64,000 nucleotides of DNA, taken from the NCBI RefSeq assembly GCF_000196455.1, contig NC_014614.1, positions 2,448,501-2,512,500 on the forward strand, written 5' to 3'. Made by a program: the position numbers and the translations under genes. The notes under the pieces are model-generated. The model was not told the origin of the DNA, did not search any database, and worked only from the letters and a program-made list of their open reading frames with translations. The stretch comes from Acetoanaerobium sticklandii. GTDB taxonomy: Bacteria > Bacillota > Clostridia > Peptostreptococcales > Filifactoraceae. Positions 7,552-16,491 of this stretch are shown here, in pieces; position 1 is the first letter of the stretch, and each line of letters starts with the position of its first letter.

Positions 7552-7932
7552 TTACTTCCCCTTTCGAGAAAGTGCCATCGCTTCTTTCCAAGTGTCTCTT
7601 AAGTCTGAGACAATTTCTTTTGCATCGAAAAGTGCTTGTTTGTCTTTTTTAATGTTTGCATCTAATAGTTTTTCATTTACGAAAGTATATAACTGTCTAA
7701 GATTTTGCGAAATCTCATAATCCATATTTAATGTTATATTTAATTCTTGGATTATACCTTGTGCTTTTTGAATATTTAGATTTGATTTCGCATAATCTTT
7801 TTCTTCAATATATACTTCTGCTAGATTAATAAATTTAATGCATCCATTGTATAGCATTAGTGTCAACTCTTCTGGCGTAGCAGTAGTCACTGATTGCTCT
7901 TTATATTTTGCATAAGGGTTATTCATTGCCAA
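7552..7932 (-). CDS. fliS: Flagellin export chaperone FliS
   Basis: FliS keeps flagellin monomeric and hands it to the flagellar type III export gate. The hallmark NNPYAKYKEQSVTTATPEEL is at the N-terminus, followed by LMLYNGCIKFI and a four-helix pattern, 127 residues in all. TTG at 7932 is preferred because AGGAGG lies 8 bases upstream, giving an MAMNNPY start typical of the family; GTG 7938 is too close to that site and ATG 7926 is a little far. It follows fliD by 27 bases. Confidence 0.93.
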   Translation of the reverse strand: MAMNNPYAKYKEQSVTTATPEELTLMLYNGCIKFINLAEVYIEEKDYAKSNLNIQKAQGIIQELNITLNMDYEISQNLRQLYTFVNEKLLDANIKKDKQALFDAKEIVSDLRDTWKEAMALSRKGK

Positions 7933-7959
7933 TATCACTACCTCCTATCACAGCCTTGA

Positions 7960-9567
7960 TTACTGGCCTCCGAATTGCTGAGATAACCATGAACTTTGGC
8001 TATTCATCTGAGACATTGCTTGCTCCATTGCTGTGAACTGTTTCCAATAACGTTGTTCTATTGTTATCAGTCTTTGATTTTCTCTATCTATCCTTTTATC
8101 AATATCACCTATATCACTATCAAGAAGGCTTTTTGAACCTTTTGTTACATAATCTACCAAAATATTACTTTTGATAGAACGAAGAAGTGTTGATTCAGAG
8201 CCAGGACCTGATTTTGAAACAATGTCCTTGATTCCATTTGTCATATTGTCATAAATTCTTATGAATGCCCCTGATTCAGCTTGTCTTTGCGCAATTAATA
8301 ATTTTTTTGCTGTCTTGTCAGCATCAGAATCGCCTTCATTTATGGTCACCTCAGGTGTACTTGAAGTTTTAAATAAGGTATTTAGAACCTTTTCTGAATC
8401 ATTTCTAAGAGCATCTTTAAGTTTAGTCTCATCAATTTGAAGTTTTCCGTTATCTCTCCAACCGCCAGTAGTTATCCCAAACTCATATATAGAGCCTGCA
8501 CCAGTTACTGACTGATAAATATCTTGTCTCATTTTAATAAGCATATTGTTAATAGTAGAGTCGTTTCTGATTAAACCTGATTTTGCTTTTTCTTCCCAAA
8601 GTTTTATATCAGATTCTGACATTTCTTTCTTTTGTTCATCTGTAAGAGGAGGAAAATCTCTATATGTTTTTTCTCCTAGCTTAACGTTAAATACATCTAT
8701 AAGCTTATTGTATTCATCTATAAACTCTTTTATTTTATTGTAGGCTCCATCAACATTAGTGTCCGTTCTAATAGTTTCTACTCCTGATGTAGCTTTTAAT
8801 GATATATTCAGCCCATTAATTGATATATTATTTGAAGAATAAGTTAAATTATTAGTACCGTTATACTTAATAATCGCATCTTTTCCTATAGTGTTTGATA
8901 AATTTGTAAATTTCAAAGCATCTCTAAGGTTTTCAGCATCAGCATTGTCAAATGTTATTTTTGCATCTGCACTTCCTGTCGTCTTTGAACTAATAAAAAA
9001 CCTATTAGCTGTAGCATCATAATTGGCATTAAGCCCAGTTTCAGTACGAATTTTCTGAGCAATATCACTTAAAGTATCAGTTTCTAGTAAAACTATATCT
9101 TTTTCATTTATTCTAACTGTCTTAGTTGTTCCACTAAATCCTAACAGCTGTCCAGCTGTAGTTTTATCCGTATCAAGAGAAGTTTGGCTTGATACACTTG
9201 CTCCAGTTGCTAATTGTACAACTTCTAATGTTGATACTCCTGATGGAGCACTTGCACTAGCAGTTACATCAAATGCCGATGTGTTAGAAGATACTGCGCT
9301 TTTAGCCCAAGTAACAGAATCTATTCCTCCAGAGACTAAAGCTCCAGAAGATGTAGTCTTTGTAAGTTCTAATTTTTTTCTAGAATCTAAAATAAAATTA
9401 GCCATTAATTTATTCATAGAGTTATATTCTGTTTGTTGCCATTGTTTCAAAATTTTCTGTTGGGTAAACTTATCTACCCTTATTCTTTCTGATTGCATCA
9501 GCTGTTTTACCATACCTTCAGTATCCATGCCTGATGCTAGTCCTCCAAATCTAATTCCGCTTACCAT
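7960..9567 (-). CDS. fliD: Flagellar filament cap protein FliD
   Basis: FliD is the filament cap and flagellin-folding protein (hook-associated protein 2). The N-terminal motif IRFGGLASGMDTEGMVKQLM is diagnostic, the middle carries the variable Ser/Thr-rich domains, and the C-terminal helical region ends in QMNSQSSWLSQQF. Length 535 is normal. The start ATG has GGAGGTATTAAA before it. It lies 12 bases after flaG and is part of the sigma-28 driven flaG-fliD-fliS unit. Confidence 0.96.
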   Translation of the reverse strand: MVSGIRFGGLASGMDTEGMVKQLMQSERIRVDKFTQQKILKQWQQTEYNSMNKLMANFILDSRKKLELTKTTSSGALVSGGIDSVTWAKSAVSSNTSAFDVTASASAPSGVSTLEVVQLATGASVSSQTSLDTDKTTAGQLLGFSGTTKTVRINEKDIVLLETDTLSDIAQKIRTETGLNANYDATANRFFISSKTTGSADAKITFDNADAENLRDALKFTNLSNTIGKDAIIKYNGTNNLTYSSNNISINGLNISLKATSGVETIRTDTNVDGAYNKIKEFIDEYNKLIDVFNVKLGEKTYRDFPPLTDEQKKEMSESDIKLWEEKAKSGLIRNDSTINNMLIKMRQDIYQSVTGAGSIYEFGITTGGWRDNGKLQIDETKLKDALRNDSEKVLNTLFKTSSTPEVTINEGDSDADKTAKKLLIAQRQAESGAFIRIYDNMTNGIKDIVSKSGPGSESTLLRSIKSNILVDYVTKGSKSLLDSDIGDIDKRIDRENQRLITIEQRYWKQFTAMEQAMSQMNSQSSWLSQQFGGQ

Positions 9568-9579
9568 TTTAATACCTCC

Positions 9580-9948
9580 TTAACCTCTTCTATCTACAAT
9601 AAGACCTGCTCTTTCCATCATAGATGCCACCATATCTAGTATCTTTTCTGGCGGAACCTCTTTTATTACTTCTTGAGTGTTTGTATCTATTATCTTCACC
9701 ATTATTTGTCTGGTCTTCTTATGAACACTAAACCTTAAATTAGTTTCTAATTTAATCAATTCTTTGTTTGTAGTATCTACTGCATCTTGAATTTGTTTTT
9801 CTGATGGCCTATCTCCGTTATATTGTTGCTGTTGATTAGAAGCTGAGTCCCTCTTTACAACCGGTGCCTTTTCAGGAGCACTTTGTACCCTAACTCCAGT
9901 ATCCCCACTGTACTGCATCCCTGCACTGCCTATTTGCTCTATACTCAC
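9580..9948 (-). CDS. flaG: FlaG-family flagellar protein
   Basis: The 122-residue protein has the FlaG C-terminal domain: LRFSVHKKTRQIMVKIID followed by TQEVIKEVPPEKILDMVASM. The N-terminal ~55 residues are Gln/Ser-rich and disordered. In other bacteria FlaG affects filament length and lies with fliD. GTG at 9948 is chosen because AGGAGGT lies 6 bases before it; the longer frame starting at 10011 would run through the sigma-28 promoter. First gene of the fliD unit. Confidence 0.88.
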   Translation of the reverse strand: MSIEQIGSAGMQYSGDTGVRVQSAPEKAPVVKRDSASNQQQQYNGDRPSEKQIQDAVDTTNKELIKLETNLRFSVHKKTRQIMVKIIDTNTQEVIKEVPPEKILDMVASMMERAGLIVDRRG

Positions 9949-9985
9949 AAATATACCTCCTATCATATTCAATTTTCTACGAAAT

Positions 9986-10013
9986 ATATCGGCAACATAA
10001 CAAGATATCATTA
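9986..10013 (-). promoter_or_regulatory. Sigma-28 promoter of flaG-fliD-fliS
   Basis: On the minus strand: TAAT, a 16-base spacer, then a perfect GCCGATAT -10 element. This matches the flagellar sigma factor consensus TAAA-N15/16-GCCGATAT. It stands 38 bases before the FlaG start codon. Confidence 0.75.
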
Positions 10014-10073
10014 TACCTATAAAAGTAATCCTTAATTTAAAAGCTTACATAATAATAAACTTCGTTACTATAA

Positions 10074-11207
10074 TTAATTTTTTCCTATAAAATCTAGTAT
10101 GTACGCCAATACTTTACCAATATCATTCTCACTCAAATACGGATGCATAGGAAGAGATAATACCGTATCGCAAAGCTCATTTGTAATTTCAAAGTCATCT
10201 TCATCATAAATATAATCTGCGAAAGCTCCTTGTTTATGCATTGGCTTCACATAATAAATCATACTAGGAATATCTTTATCTTTTAGATAAGATTGAAGAT
10301 TATCTCTTTGCTCTTTATTTTTTAGCTTTATTGTATACTGTGCAAAGCTTGATACATATCCTTGTGGTATAAATGGAGTTTCTACTATGTCTTTAAGCTT
10401 TTCATTGTAGAGCTTGTAAATCCTATTAACGTCTTCAAGCTCATGCTCTATAAAAGCTGTGAGCTTGATATTTAAAACAGCTGCTTGTATAGAATCTAGC
10501 CTGGAGTTTACTCCTATTCTAACGTTATCATATTTATCTTCGCCTTTGCCGTGAACTTTAAGAGAATTTAAAAGCTTTGCTAATTCATCATCATTTGTAA
10601 AAATAGCTCCGCCATCACCATAACAGCCTAGCGGCTTTGCAGGAAAAAATGAAGTTGTTGCAGCATCGCCAAAGCTACACGCTTTTTTTCCATGAATGCT
10701 TCCTCCAAATCCCTGAGCTGCATCTTCCAGAATTTTCAAGTCATATATTTCAGCTATTTTTTCTATCTCAATGTGATTTGCTGGAAGGCCAAATAAATCT
10801 ACTGGTATTATAAGCTTTGGAGTGAGTTTCCCTTCAGCTATCACTTTTTGTATAGTCTTTTCAAGCTTTATAGTATCAATATTAAAAGTATCCCTATCAA
10901 CATCTACAAAAATTGGAGTTGCTCCTCTAAAAGAAACTACTTCTCCTGTTGAAAAAAACGTAAAATCTGGAACAAAAACTGCATCTCCCTCTTTTATATC
11001 CCATGCCATCATAAGAAGAGTCATAGCCTCTGTCCCATTGGCACAAGATATGCAGTGTTTAACTCCTACATATTCAGCTAATCGCTGTTCTAAAGTAGTC
11101 ACTTGCTTTCCACCAATAAAATTAGCGCCTTGTATAACCTCTAGTATTGCTAAGTCAATCTGAGTTTTATATTTATTGTATTGAGCTTTTAAATCTCTAA
11201 ATTCCAT
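10074..11207 (-). CDS. WbpE-like DegT/DnrJ aminotransferase (UDP-3-keto-GlcNAcA aminotransferase)
   Basis: This is a PLP-dependent sugar aminotransferase of 377 residues. ANGTEAM near 57, EDAAQGFGG near 161-169 and the PLP lysine K191 in FFPAKPLGCYGDGG are the family motifs. Together with the WbpD-, WbpB- and WbpA-like genes just upstream in the same operon, it is predicted to transfer an amino group from glutamate to UDP-2-acetamido-3-keto-glucuronate. The substrate is inferred from the gene set. ATG at 11207 has AAGGAAG upstream; GTG 11216 overlaps that site. It is the last gene of the glycosylation island. Confidence 0.85.
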   Translation of the reverse strand: MEFRDLKAQYNKYKTQIDLAILEVIQGANFIGGKQVTTLEQRLAEYVGVKHCISCANGTEAMTLLMMAWDIKEGDAVFVPDFTFFSTGEVVSFRGATPIFVDVDRDTFNIDTIKLEKTIQKVIAEGKLTPKLIIPVDLFGLPANHIEIEKIAEIYDLKILEDAAQGFGGSIHGKKACSFGDAATTSFFPAKPLGCYGDGGAIFTNDDELAKLLNSLKVHGKGEDKYDNVRIGVNSRLDSIQAAVLNIKLTAFIEHELEDVNRIYKLYNEKLKDIVETPFIPQGYVSSFAQYTIKLKNKEQRDNLQSYLKDKDIPSMIYYVKPMHKQGAFADYIYDEDDFEITNELCDTVLSLPMHPYLSENDIGKVLAYILDFIGKN

Positions 11208-11220
11208 ATAAAGCACTTCC

Positions 11221-11784
11221 TTATTTGTTTTCTTTAAGTAGTTTGCCTTCTAATACATACTCTCTGCTACATTCTTTGCATGTATAAGTGTCTTTTAAAG
11301 GATATCCACATTCGCATACCCATCCAATTTGTTTAGCTGGAACTCCAGCCATAAGTGCGTAGCTTGGTACATCTTTTGTAACTACAGCGCCAGATGCTAT
11401 CATAGCCCAGCTTCCAATAGTATTTCCACATACAACAGTCGCATTCGCTCCAATGGATGCTCCGTATTTAACCAAAGTCCTTTTATATCCTTCGGATCCT
11501 TTTGGATATTTGCTTCTAGGTGTTAAATCATTTGTAAACACCATAGATGGACCACAAAACACATAGTCTTCAAGCTCAACACCTTCGTAAACAGATACAT
11601 TGTTTTGAATTTTGACACCATTTCCAACTTTTACGTTGTTGGATATGTTAACATTTTGACCTAAAGAGCAGTTATCTCCAATACTTGCACCTTTATGTAC
11701 ATGGCAAAAATGCCAAACTTTAGTGCCATTTCCTATAGTTACATTTTCATCTATATAGCTGCTTTCATGTACGAAATAACTCAT
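11221..11784 (-). CDS. WbpD-like N-acetyltransferase, left-handed beta-helix
   Basis: The 187-residue hexapeptide-repeat protein reads IGNGTKVWHFCHVHKGASIG, then repeated V/I-G-N turns, and closes with GAVVTKDVPSYALMAGVPAK, the standard end of this acetyltransferase group. A C-terminal CxC...CxxC cluster (CECGYP, CKECSREY) suggests a small zinc-binding tail, often seen in the WbpD subgroup. Predicted role: acetyl-CoA dependent acetylation of the 3-amino group of UDP-GlcNAc3NA. The ATGA overlap with the WbpB-like gene indicates translational coupling. Confidence 0.85.
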   Translation of the reverse strand: MSYFVHESSYIDENVTIGNGTKVWHFCHVHKGASIGDNCSLGQNVNISNNVKVGNGVKIQNNVSVYEGVELEDYVFCGPSMVFTNDLTPRSKYPKGSEGYKRTLVKYGASIGANATVVCGNTIGSWAMIASGAVVTKDVPSYALMAGVPAKQIGWVCECGYPLKDTYTCKECSREYVLEGKLLKENK

Positions 11785-12857
11785 CTATTAAACCTTCCTT
11801 TGAAATCTATAGTACTGCATTTATCAAGCGGTAGCTTAATGCTTTTTCCTTCAGCTGCCGATTTGTAAATTGCAAGAACTAATTCAAGTGCATTTCTACC
11901 ATCAATTGCAGTAACATAGGGCTGTCTATCATTTTCAATAGCTTCAATGACATCTTTGTATAAAGGTTTGTGCCCAAATCCATAAACATTTGGAGGATTT
12001 TCAAAATAATTTTGTTTAACCTCATCTGAATTATCAAGATTATCTGCAAACTGCCATTCTTCAATTAGATTTACAGACTTTCCTCCAGCTTTGACTGTTC
12101 CTTTTTCTCCAAAAATATATAAAGTTTCTTCTAAGTTCCTAGGATAAATATTAGTGGTTCCTTCAATTATTCCGTAGCTTCCATTTGAAAACTTTACAAG
12201 AGCCATTCCAAGGTCCTCTGCAGCTATATATCCATGAATTAAATTATCAGTCATCCCTACAACTTCAGTAATTTCATCGCCCATCATCCATCTAAGTAGA
12301 TCTATGTTATGAATACACTGATTCATCAAGGCTCCGCCGTCTTGCTCCCATGTCCCTCTCCAAGGTGCCTGCTTGTAATAGTCTTCTCCTCTATTCCATC
12401 TGATATGAGCAGTAGCATGCATTAGCTTTCCAAAGCGATTAGCTTCAACAGCCTCTCTAATCTTTTGAACAGACTTATTAAATCTATTTTGATGGCATGC
12501 ACTTACCTTAATATTTTTCTTATTAGCTTTTTCTATTATCAAATCTGCTTCTTCAAGAGAAAGTGCAATTGGTTTTTCAATAATAAGGTTGGCGTTAGCC
12601 TCAATACAGTCTAATGCCATTTTTCCATGTTTTCCACTTTCTGTGCAAATTGCCACAAGCTCAAGTTTTTCGTTTTCGAGCATCAGTTTATAATCTAAAT
12701 ATTTCTTTATTTTTTTAGAAAGATTAAACTTTTCAATTGTTTCATCCATTTTCGCTTCTTCAATATCACATAAAGCTACAACATCTAAACCATTTTCAAG
12801 TGCTGCTGCTATATGATTTGGAGAAATTCTTCCGCAGCCAATAATCGCATATCTCAT
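11781..12857 (-). CDS. WbpB-like Gfo/Idh/MocA dehydrogenase (UDP-GlcNAcA 3-dehydrogenase)
   Basis: The 358-residue oxidoreductase has an N-terminal Rossmann fold (IIGCGRISPNH), the EKP motif (LIIEKPIALS) and the substrate-domain segment WRGTWEQDGGALMNQCIHN, with the catalytic-type H-x-x-D pair. It fits WbpB, which oxidises C3 of UDP-N-acetylglucosaminuronic acid so that the DegT enzyme can aminate it. Position between WbpA-like and WbpD-like genes supports this. Strong ribosome site AAGGAGGGATTAGT; its stop overlaps the next start. Confidence 0.86.
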   Translation of the reverse strand: MRYAIIGCGRISPNHIAAALENGLDVVALCDIEEAKMDETIEKFNLSKKIKKYLDYKLMLENEKLELVAICTESGKHGKMALDCIEANANLIIEKPIALSLEEADLIIEKANKKNIKVSACHQNRFNKSVQKIREAVEANRFGKLMHATAHIRWNRGEDYYKQAPWRGTWEQDGGALMNQCIHNIDLLRWMMGDEITEVVGMTDNLIHGYIAAEDLGMALVKFSNGSYGIIEGTTNIYPRNLEETLYIFGEKGTVKAGGKSVNLIEEWQFADNLDNSDEVKQNYFENPPNVYGFGHKPLYKDVIEAIENDRQPYVTAIDGRNALELVLAIYKSAAEGKSIKLPLDKCSTIDFKGRFNR

Positions 12858-12869
12858 ACTAATCCCTCC

Positions 12870-14183
12870 TTACAAAAGTTCTATGTTTTCTCGCTTGTCT
12901 ATCATCTTCATAGCATTTTTAGTATCAAAGATTGCTTTCGCATGTTTTTGAACAAAGCTGTAGTCTACATTAGTATGAGCTGTTGTAACAATAACCAAAT
13001 CTGAGCTTTCAATTAATTCAGCAGTGAGACTAGTCTCTCCTTTTTTCATTACCCCATGCTCTTTATATTCTAAAACAAAAGGATCGTAAAAAGAAATTGT
13101 AGCTCCTTCTTTTTCAAGCTCTTCTATTACTCTAATTGCTGGACTTTCTCTGTAATCATCTATATCTTGCTTGTATGCTACCCCTAAGATTAGAATCTTA
13201 GAACCATTCATAGCCTTTTTAAATCTATTTAAAATTTTACTTGCTCTTTCCGCGCAGTATTCTGGCATCCTATCATTTACCATCATAGAAGCTTCAATCA
13301 TAGAAGTATGAAATCCATATTCTCTAGCTTTCCATGATAAATAGTAAGGGTCAAGTGGTATGCAGTGACCACCAAGACCTGGGCCAGGATAAAAAGCTTG
13401 AAATCCATATGGTTTAGATTTTGCTGCATCAATCACTTCCCAAAAATTGATATTCATTTTATGGCAAAGCATGGCTAGCTCATTCACAAGTCCTATGTTA
13501 ACATTTCTATATGTGTTTTCTAGAATTTTTTCCATCTCAGCTACTGCTGGTGAGGATACTACATGAACTTCACTCTCTAAAACTGATCTATACATAGCTG
13601 CAATAACCTCAGCTGCATCTTTGCCTATAGCTCCCACTACTTTAGGTGTATTTTTAGTTTTGTATATTAAATTCCCAGGATCAACACGTTCAGGAGAAAA
13701 ACCCAAATAAAAGTCTTCTCCACATTTGAGTCCAGAACCAGTTTCTAATATAGGTTTAAGGATTTCTTCTGTCGTACCCGGATATGTAGTAGATTCAAGC
13801 ACCACAATACTACCTTTTTTTAGATATTTTGCAATTTCTTTAGTTGATGACTCAACATAACTAATGTCTGGTTGCTGATGAGAGTCTAACGGCGTTGGAA
13901 CACATATTGCAATAAAATCAACATCGTTAATAAAAGAAAAATCTGATGTTGCAGACAGGTATTTAGATTGAACTATACTCTGTAAATCTTCATTAACAAC
14001 GTCTCCAATATAATTTTTCCCTGCATTTACCATGTCTACTTTTTCTTTTTGTATATCAAATCCTATAGTCTTAAATCCAGCCTTGGCTTTTTCAACAGCA
14101 AGCGGAAGTCCAACATATCCTAAACCAACAACACCAACTTTTATTGTTCTTTGATTTATTTTCGATATCAATTTTTCTTTCAT
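12870..14183 (-). CDS. WbpA-like UDP-N-acetylglucosamine 6-dehydrogenase
   Basis: The 437-residue nucleotide-sugar dehydrogenase has a Rossmann motif GLGYVGLPLA (residues 20-29), CVPTPL near 94, SPERVDPG near 163 and the catalytic cysteine C274 in GPGLGGHCIPLDPYY. Two NAD-dependent oxidations would turn UDP-GlcNAc into UDP-GlcNAcA. The presence of all four wbp-type genes favours a GlcNAc substrate over UDP-glucose or UDP-ManNAc. The start ATG overlaps the preceding stop (TGATG); a GTG one codon earlier is less likely. First step of the diacetamido-uronic acid branch. Confidence 0.88.
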   Translation of the reverse strand: MKEKLISKINQRTIKVGVVGLGYVGLPLAVEKAKAGFKTIGFDIQKEKVDMVNAGKNYIGDVVNEDLQSIVQSKYLSATSDFSFINDVDFIAICVPTPLDSHQQPDISYVESSTKEIAKYLKKGSIVVLESTTYPGTTEEILKPILETGSGLKCGEDFYLGFSPERVDPGNLIYKTKNTPKVVGAIGKDAAEVIAAMYRSVLESEVHVVSSPAVAEMEKILENTYRNVNIGLVNELAMLCHKMNINFWEVIDAAKSKPYGFQAFYPGPGLGGHCIPLDPYYLSWKAREYGFHTSMIEASMMVNDRMPEYCAERASKILNRFKKAMNGSKILILGVAYKQDIDDYRESPAIRVIEELEKEGATISFYDPFVLEYKEHGVMKKGETSLTAELIESSDLVIVTTAHTNVDYSFVQKHAKAIFDTKNAMKMIDKRENIELL

Positions 14184-15109
14184 CACTTTCCTCCGTTCTT
14201 ACCTTTTAACGGTCTCCCAGGGTTACCTATTATTGTAGTATTATGCTCTACATTTTTTAAAACTACACTTCCCATCCCGATGGTACAATTATCTCCAATA
14301 TTTACTCCATCTTTTATACAAACATTAGGCGAAATCCATGAATTCTTTCCTATAAATACACTTCCACTTATCTCTGAATTAGCAATTATAAGACTCCCTT
14401 TTGAAATATGTACATTATGTGCTATAAAACACGAGTCATCTATTTTAACATAATCTTCTATAACAGTTGGTTCTATTGTTCCTTGAGCAATAACGCTACA
14501 TGAGCCCACTTCTACGTTATTTCCTATCAAAACTCCTCCTACATGAGGAATTTTATAAGTGTCTCCAGTTTCATCTCTTTCTACACCAAACCCATCAGCA
14601 CCAATAACACAATTCTCTTTTATAATACAATAGTCTCCAATATTAACGTTTCCTCTAATTTTTGCTCCCGATTTTATTAAACAATTTTTCCCAATTTTTA
14701 CAGTCGAATCTATCAAACAAAATGGTTCAATTATTGTATTCTCACCAATACTTTCAGAAAAATAATAAGAGTTGTTATGACATGATTTAATCTCTGTTTT
14801 AGCATTTCTATTCAAAATATAACCTAAAATCTTAGCATATTCTTTTCTTGGTCTATCAACATATAATAGATGATTATTCCCAAAAGTAGTATCTAAATAT
14901 TTATTGTTTAATATTATTATCGAGTTCTCGACTTTACCTAATCTATATAAATCTTCTTCAGATAATTTATCTACAAAAATAAGTGTTGAATTCATTGCCT
15001 TATTAACAGATGATACGGAATAAACAGTAGTGTCAAAAAAAATCTGTTTATCATATTCATTGAACTTTAATAGTTCTTTACTATTAAACTCGAATTGATT
15101 CTTATACAT
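14183..15109 (-). CDS. LpxD-like hexapeptide N-acyltransferase
   Basis: This 308-residue protein has an N-terminal globular domain of about 110 residues and then a long left-handed beta-helix (IGENTIIEPFCLID, IGADGFGVERDETG, GTIEPTVIEDYVKIDD, ending IIGNPGRPLKGKN). The GADGFG segment and the N-terminal substrate-binding domain are arranged as in LpxD. A Gram-positive has no lipid A, so its substrate is more likely a nucleotide amino sugar of this island. It overlaps the deacetylase-like gene by 8 bases upstream and wbpA by one base downstream. Confidence 0.75.
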   Translation of the reverse strand: MYKNQFEFNSKELLKFNEYDKQIFFDTTVYSVSSVNKAMNSTLIFVDKLSEEDLYRLGKVENSIIILNNKYLDTTFGNNHLLYVDRPRKEYAKILGYILNRNAKTEIKSCHNNSYYFSESIGENTIIEPFCLIDSTVKIGKNCLIKSGAKIRGNVNIGDYCIIKENCVIGADGFGVERDETGDTYKIPHVGGVLIGNNVEVGSCSVIAQGTIEPTVIEDYVKIDDSCFIAHNVHISKGSLIIANSEISGSVFIGKNSWISPNVCIKDGVNIGDNCTIGMGSVVLKNVEHNTTIIGNPGRPLKGKNGGK

Positions 15110-15866
15110 ATATCTCCTTTTTACTTTTAATAATATTTGTTAGGCTTGTAATTCTCAAACCTTCTAAATAATTGCTGTTCACTTCCATAATTTGATCTAT
15201 CTCGTCAATTTTGTTACATATGATATCTAAAAATGATGAATAATAACTTTCTCCACTATCCGAGAAATGAATAGGATGTAATACCATTTGTAAAACATTT
15301 GTGTCTCCATTTTTTATAAATTTGTTTATGTTCTTATTTCTAAAAGATTTACAAGAATCAGATATGTAATTTTCTTCAGAAAAAAAACGCTTATCGTATG
15401 CATTATTATAATTCATAAAAATGGGATATTTGTTATGTACCGATGGATTATGTAAGCTTATAGATTCTATTTTTTTGCCTATAATATCTTCAATAATTTT
15501 TGTTTCATTTAATACATGCATATATAATTGTTCATCTGAAACATCTCCATAAATAGTAGGATCAAAATGCAACCCTATCTCAAATCCATCTTTATCCATC
15601 TTTTTTATAAGCTGTCTATTTTTTTTTGAATTAATATTATATAAATCAGATGTAGATAAAATAAAATAAGTTGAAGAAATACCCATTTCACTTTCTATGG
15701 ATGCCATTTTATATGCACAATGTAAATCAATATCAACATCATGTCTTAATATATACCCATTTTGCGGGTTTGATTCAGCATGAGATTTGAATGTATTTAT
15801 TTTTGAAATTTTCATCATTTTAAAAATAAGAAGAATGTAGTCTTTATATGTAAAATTAAAATCCAA
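15102..15866 (-). CDS. Polysaccharide-deacetylase-like protein
   Basis: The 254-residue protein carries CE4-like motifs: RHDVDIDLHCAYKM with the catalytic-type D and metal ligand D near 42-44, GFEIGLHFDPTIYG near 95, and SLHNPSVHN near 137. There is no signal peptide, so it should act in the cytosol on an activated sugar or other small substrate, as ArnD does in lipid A arabinosamine synthesis. The start is TTG at 15866 with GAGGTGA 4 bases upstream. It is co-transcribed with the neighbouring acyltransferase genes. Whether it deacylates or has another hydrolytic role cannot be read from sequence. Confidence 0.7.
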   Translation of the reverse strand: MDFNFTYKDYILLIFKMMKISKINTFKSHAESNPQNGYILRHDVDIDLHCAYKMASIESEMGISSTYFILSTSDLYNINSKKNRQLIKKMDKDGFEIGLHFDPTIYGDVSDEQLYMHVLNETKIIEDIIGKKIESISLHNPSVHNKYPIFMNYNNAYDKRFFSEENYISDSCKSFRNKNINKFIKNGDTNVLQMVLHPIHFSDSGESYYSSFLDIICNKIDEIDQIMEVNSNYLEGLRITSLTNIIKSKKEIYV

Positions 15867-15911
15867 AGTATCACCTCTTTAAATATTTCAAATAATAGTA
15901 CCTTTATTCAC

Positions 15912-16460
15912 TTACTCAAAATAATCAATTGTTATTTTGCCATCAGAATCAAAAATAACTTTGCCCACTATTTTAGCTGGTGTTCCGTAAGCTACTGAAA
16001 AATCAGGAATATCTTTATTTACTAAACTATTAGCTCCAATAACACAGTAACTTCCAACATTAACATTCTTTGTTATTATTGCCATACCTCCAATGTAAGT
16101 ATTGTTACCAATAATTACATCTCCAGATGCTATTGGCAACCCTCCAGATGACAAGACATAATCAACCGTATCATGAGTAACAATATGGACTCCAGAAGAA
16201 ATATGGCAGAAATCTCCTATTTTTAGCTTGGCATGTGCAGCATCAATTAAAGTAAACGGTCCTATCCACACATTTTTGCCTATCTCTACATCTCCCATTA
16301 TCACGCTAGAATCATATATACTAGTTTTTTCTCCACAGCCCAAAAATTTAGCTTTGTCCCATCTATCATATAACAACTCATTTGTTGGTAAAACTCTATT
16401 GTAGTTATTTTTCATATCTCTTCGAGATGTGTTTATATATTCGAATAGCTCCTTATACAT
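15912..16460 (-). CDS. Hexapeptide-repeat acetyltransferase
   Basis: The 182-residue protein has an N-terminal helical segment and a left-handed beta-helix (VEIGKNVWIGPFTLID, IGDFCHISSGVHIVTHDTVD, IGNNTYIGGMAIITKNVNVG) and closes with DIPDFSVAYGTPAKIVGKV. The catalytic-type histidine lies in VTHD. It resembles sugar O- or N-acetyltransferases. It sits directly after the DegT aminotransferase, so acetylation of the amino sugar made by that enzyme is a reasonable inference. ATG at 16460 is chosen with AGGGGTG upstream; the GTG at 16469 lies in that site. Confidence 0.78.
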   Translation of the reverse strand: MYKELFEYINTSRRDMKNNYNRVLPTNELLYDRWDKAKFLGCGEKTSIYDSSVIMGDVEIGKNVWIGPFTLIDAAHAKLKIGDFCHISSGVHIVTHDTVDYVLSSGGLPIASGDVIIGNNTYIGGMAIITKNVNVGSYCVIGANSLVNKDIPDFSVAYGTPAKIVGKVIFDSDGKITIDYFE

Positions 16461-16491
16461 TATAATCACCCCTGTTCAATTTAAACTCATT

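Noticed and set aside
12870..14183. UDP-glucose or UDP-ManNAc dehydrogenase for capsule
   Set aside because: The family motifs alone allow it, but the contiguous WbpB-, WbpD- and WbpE-like genes favour UDP-GlcNAc as substrate.
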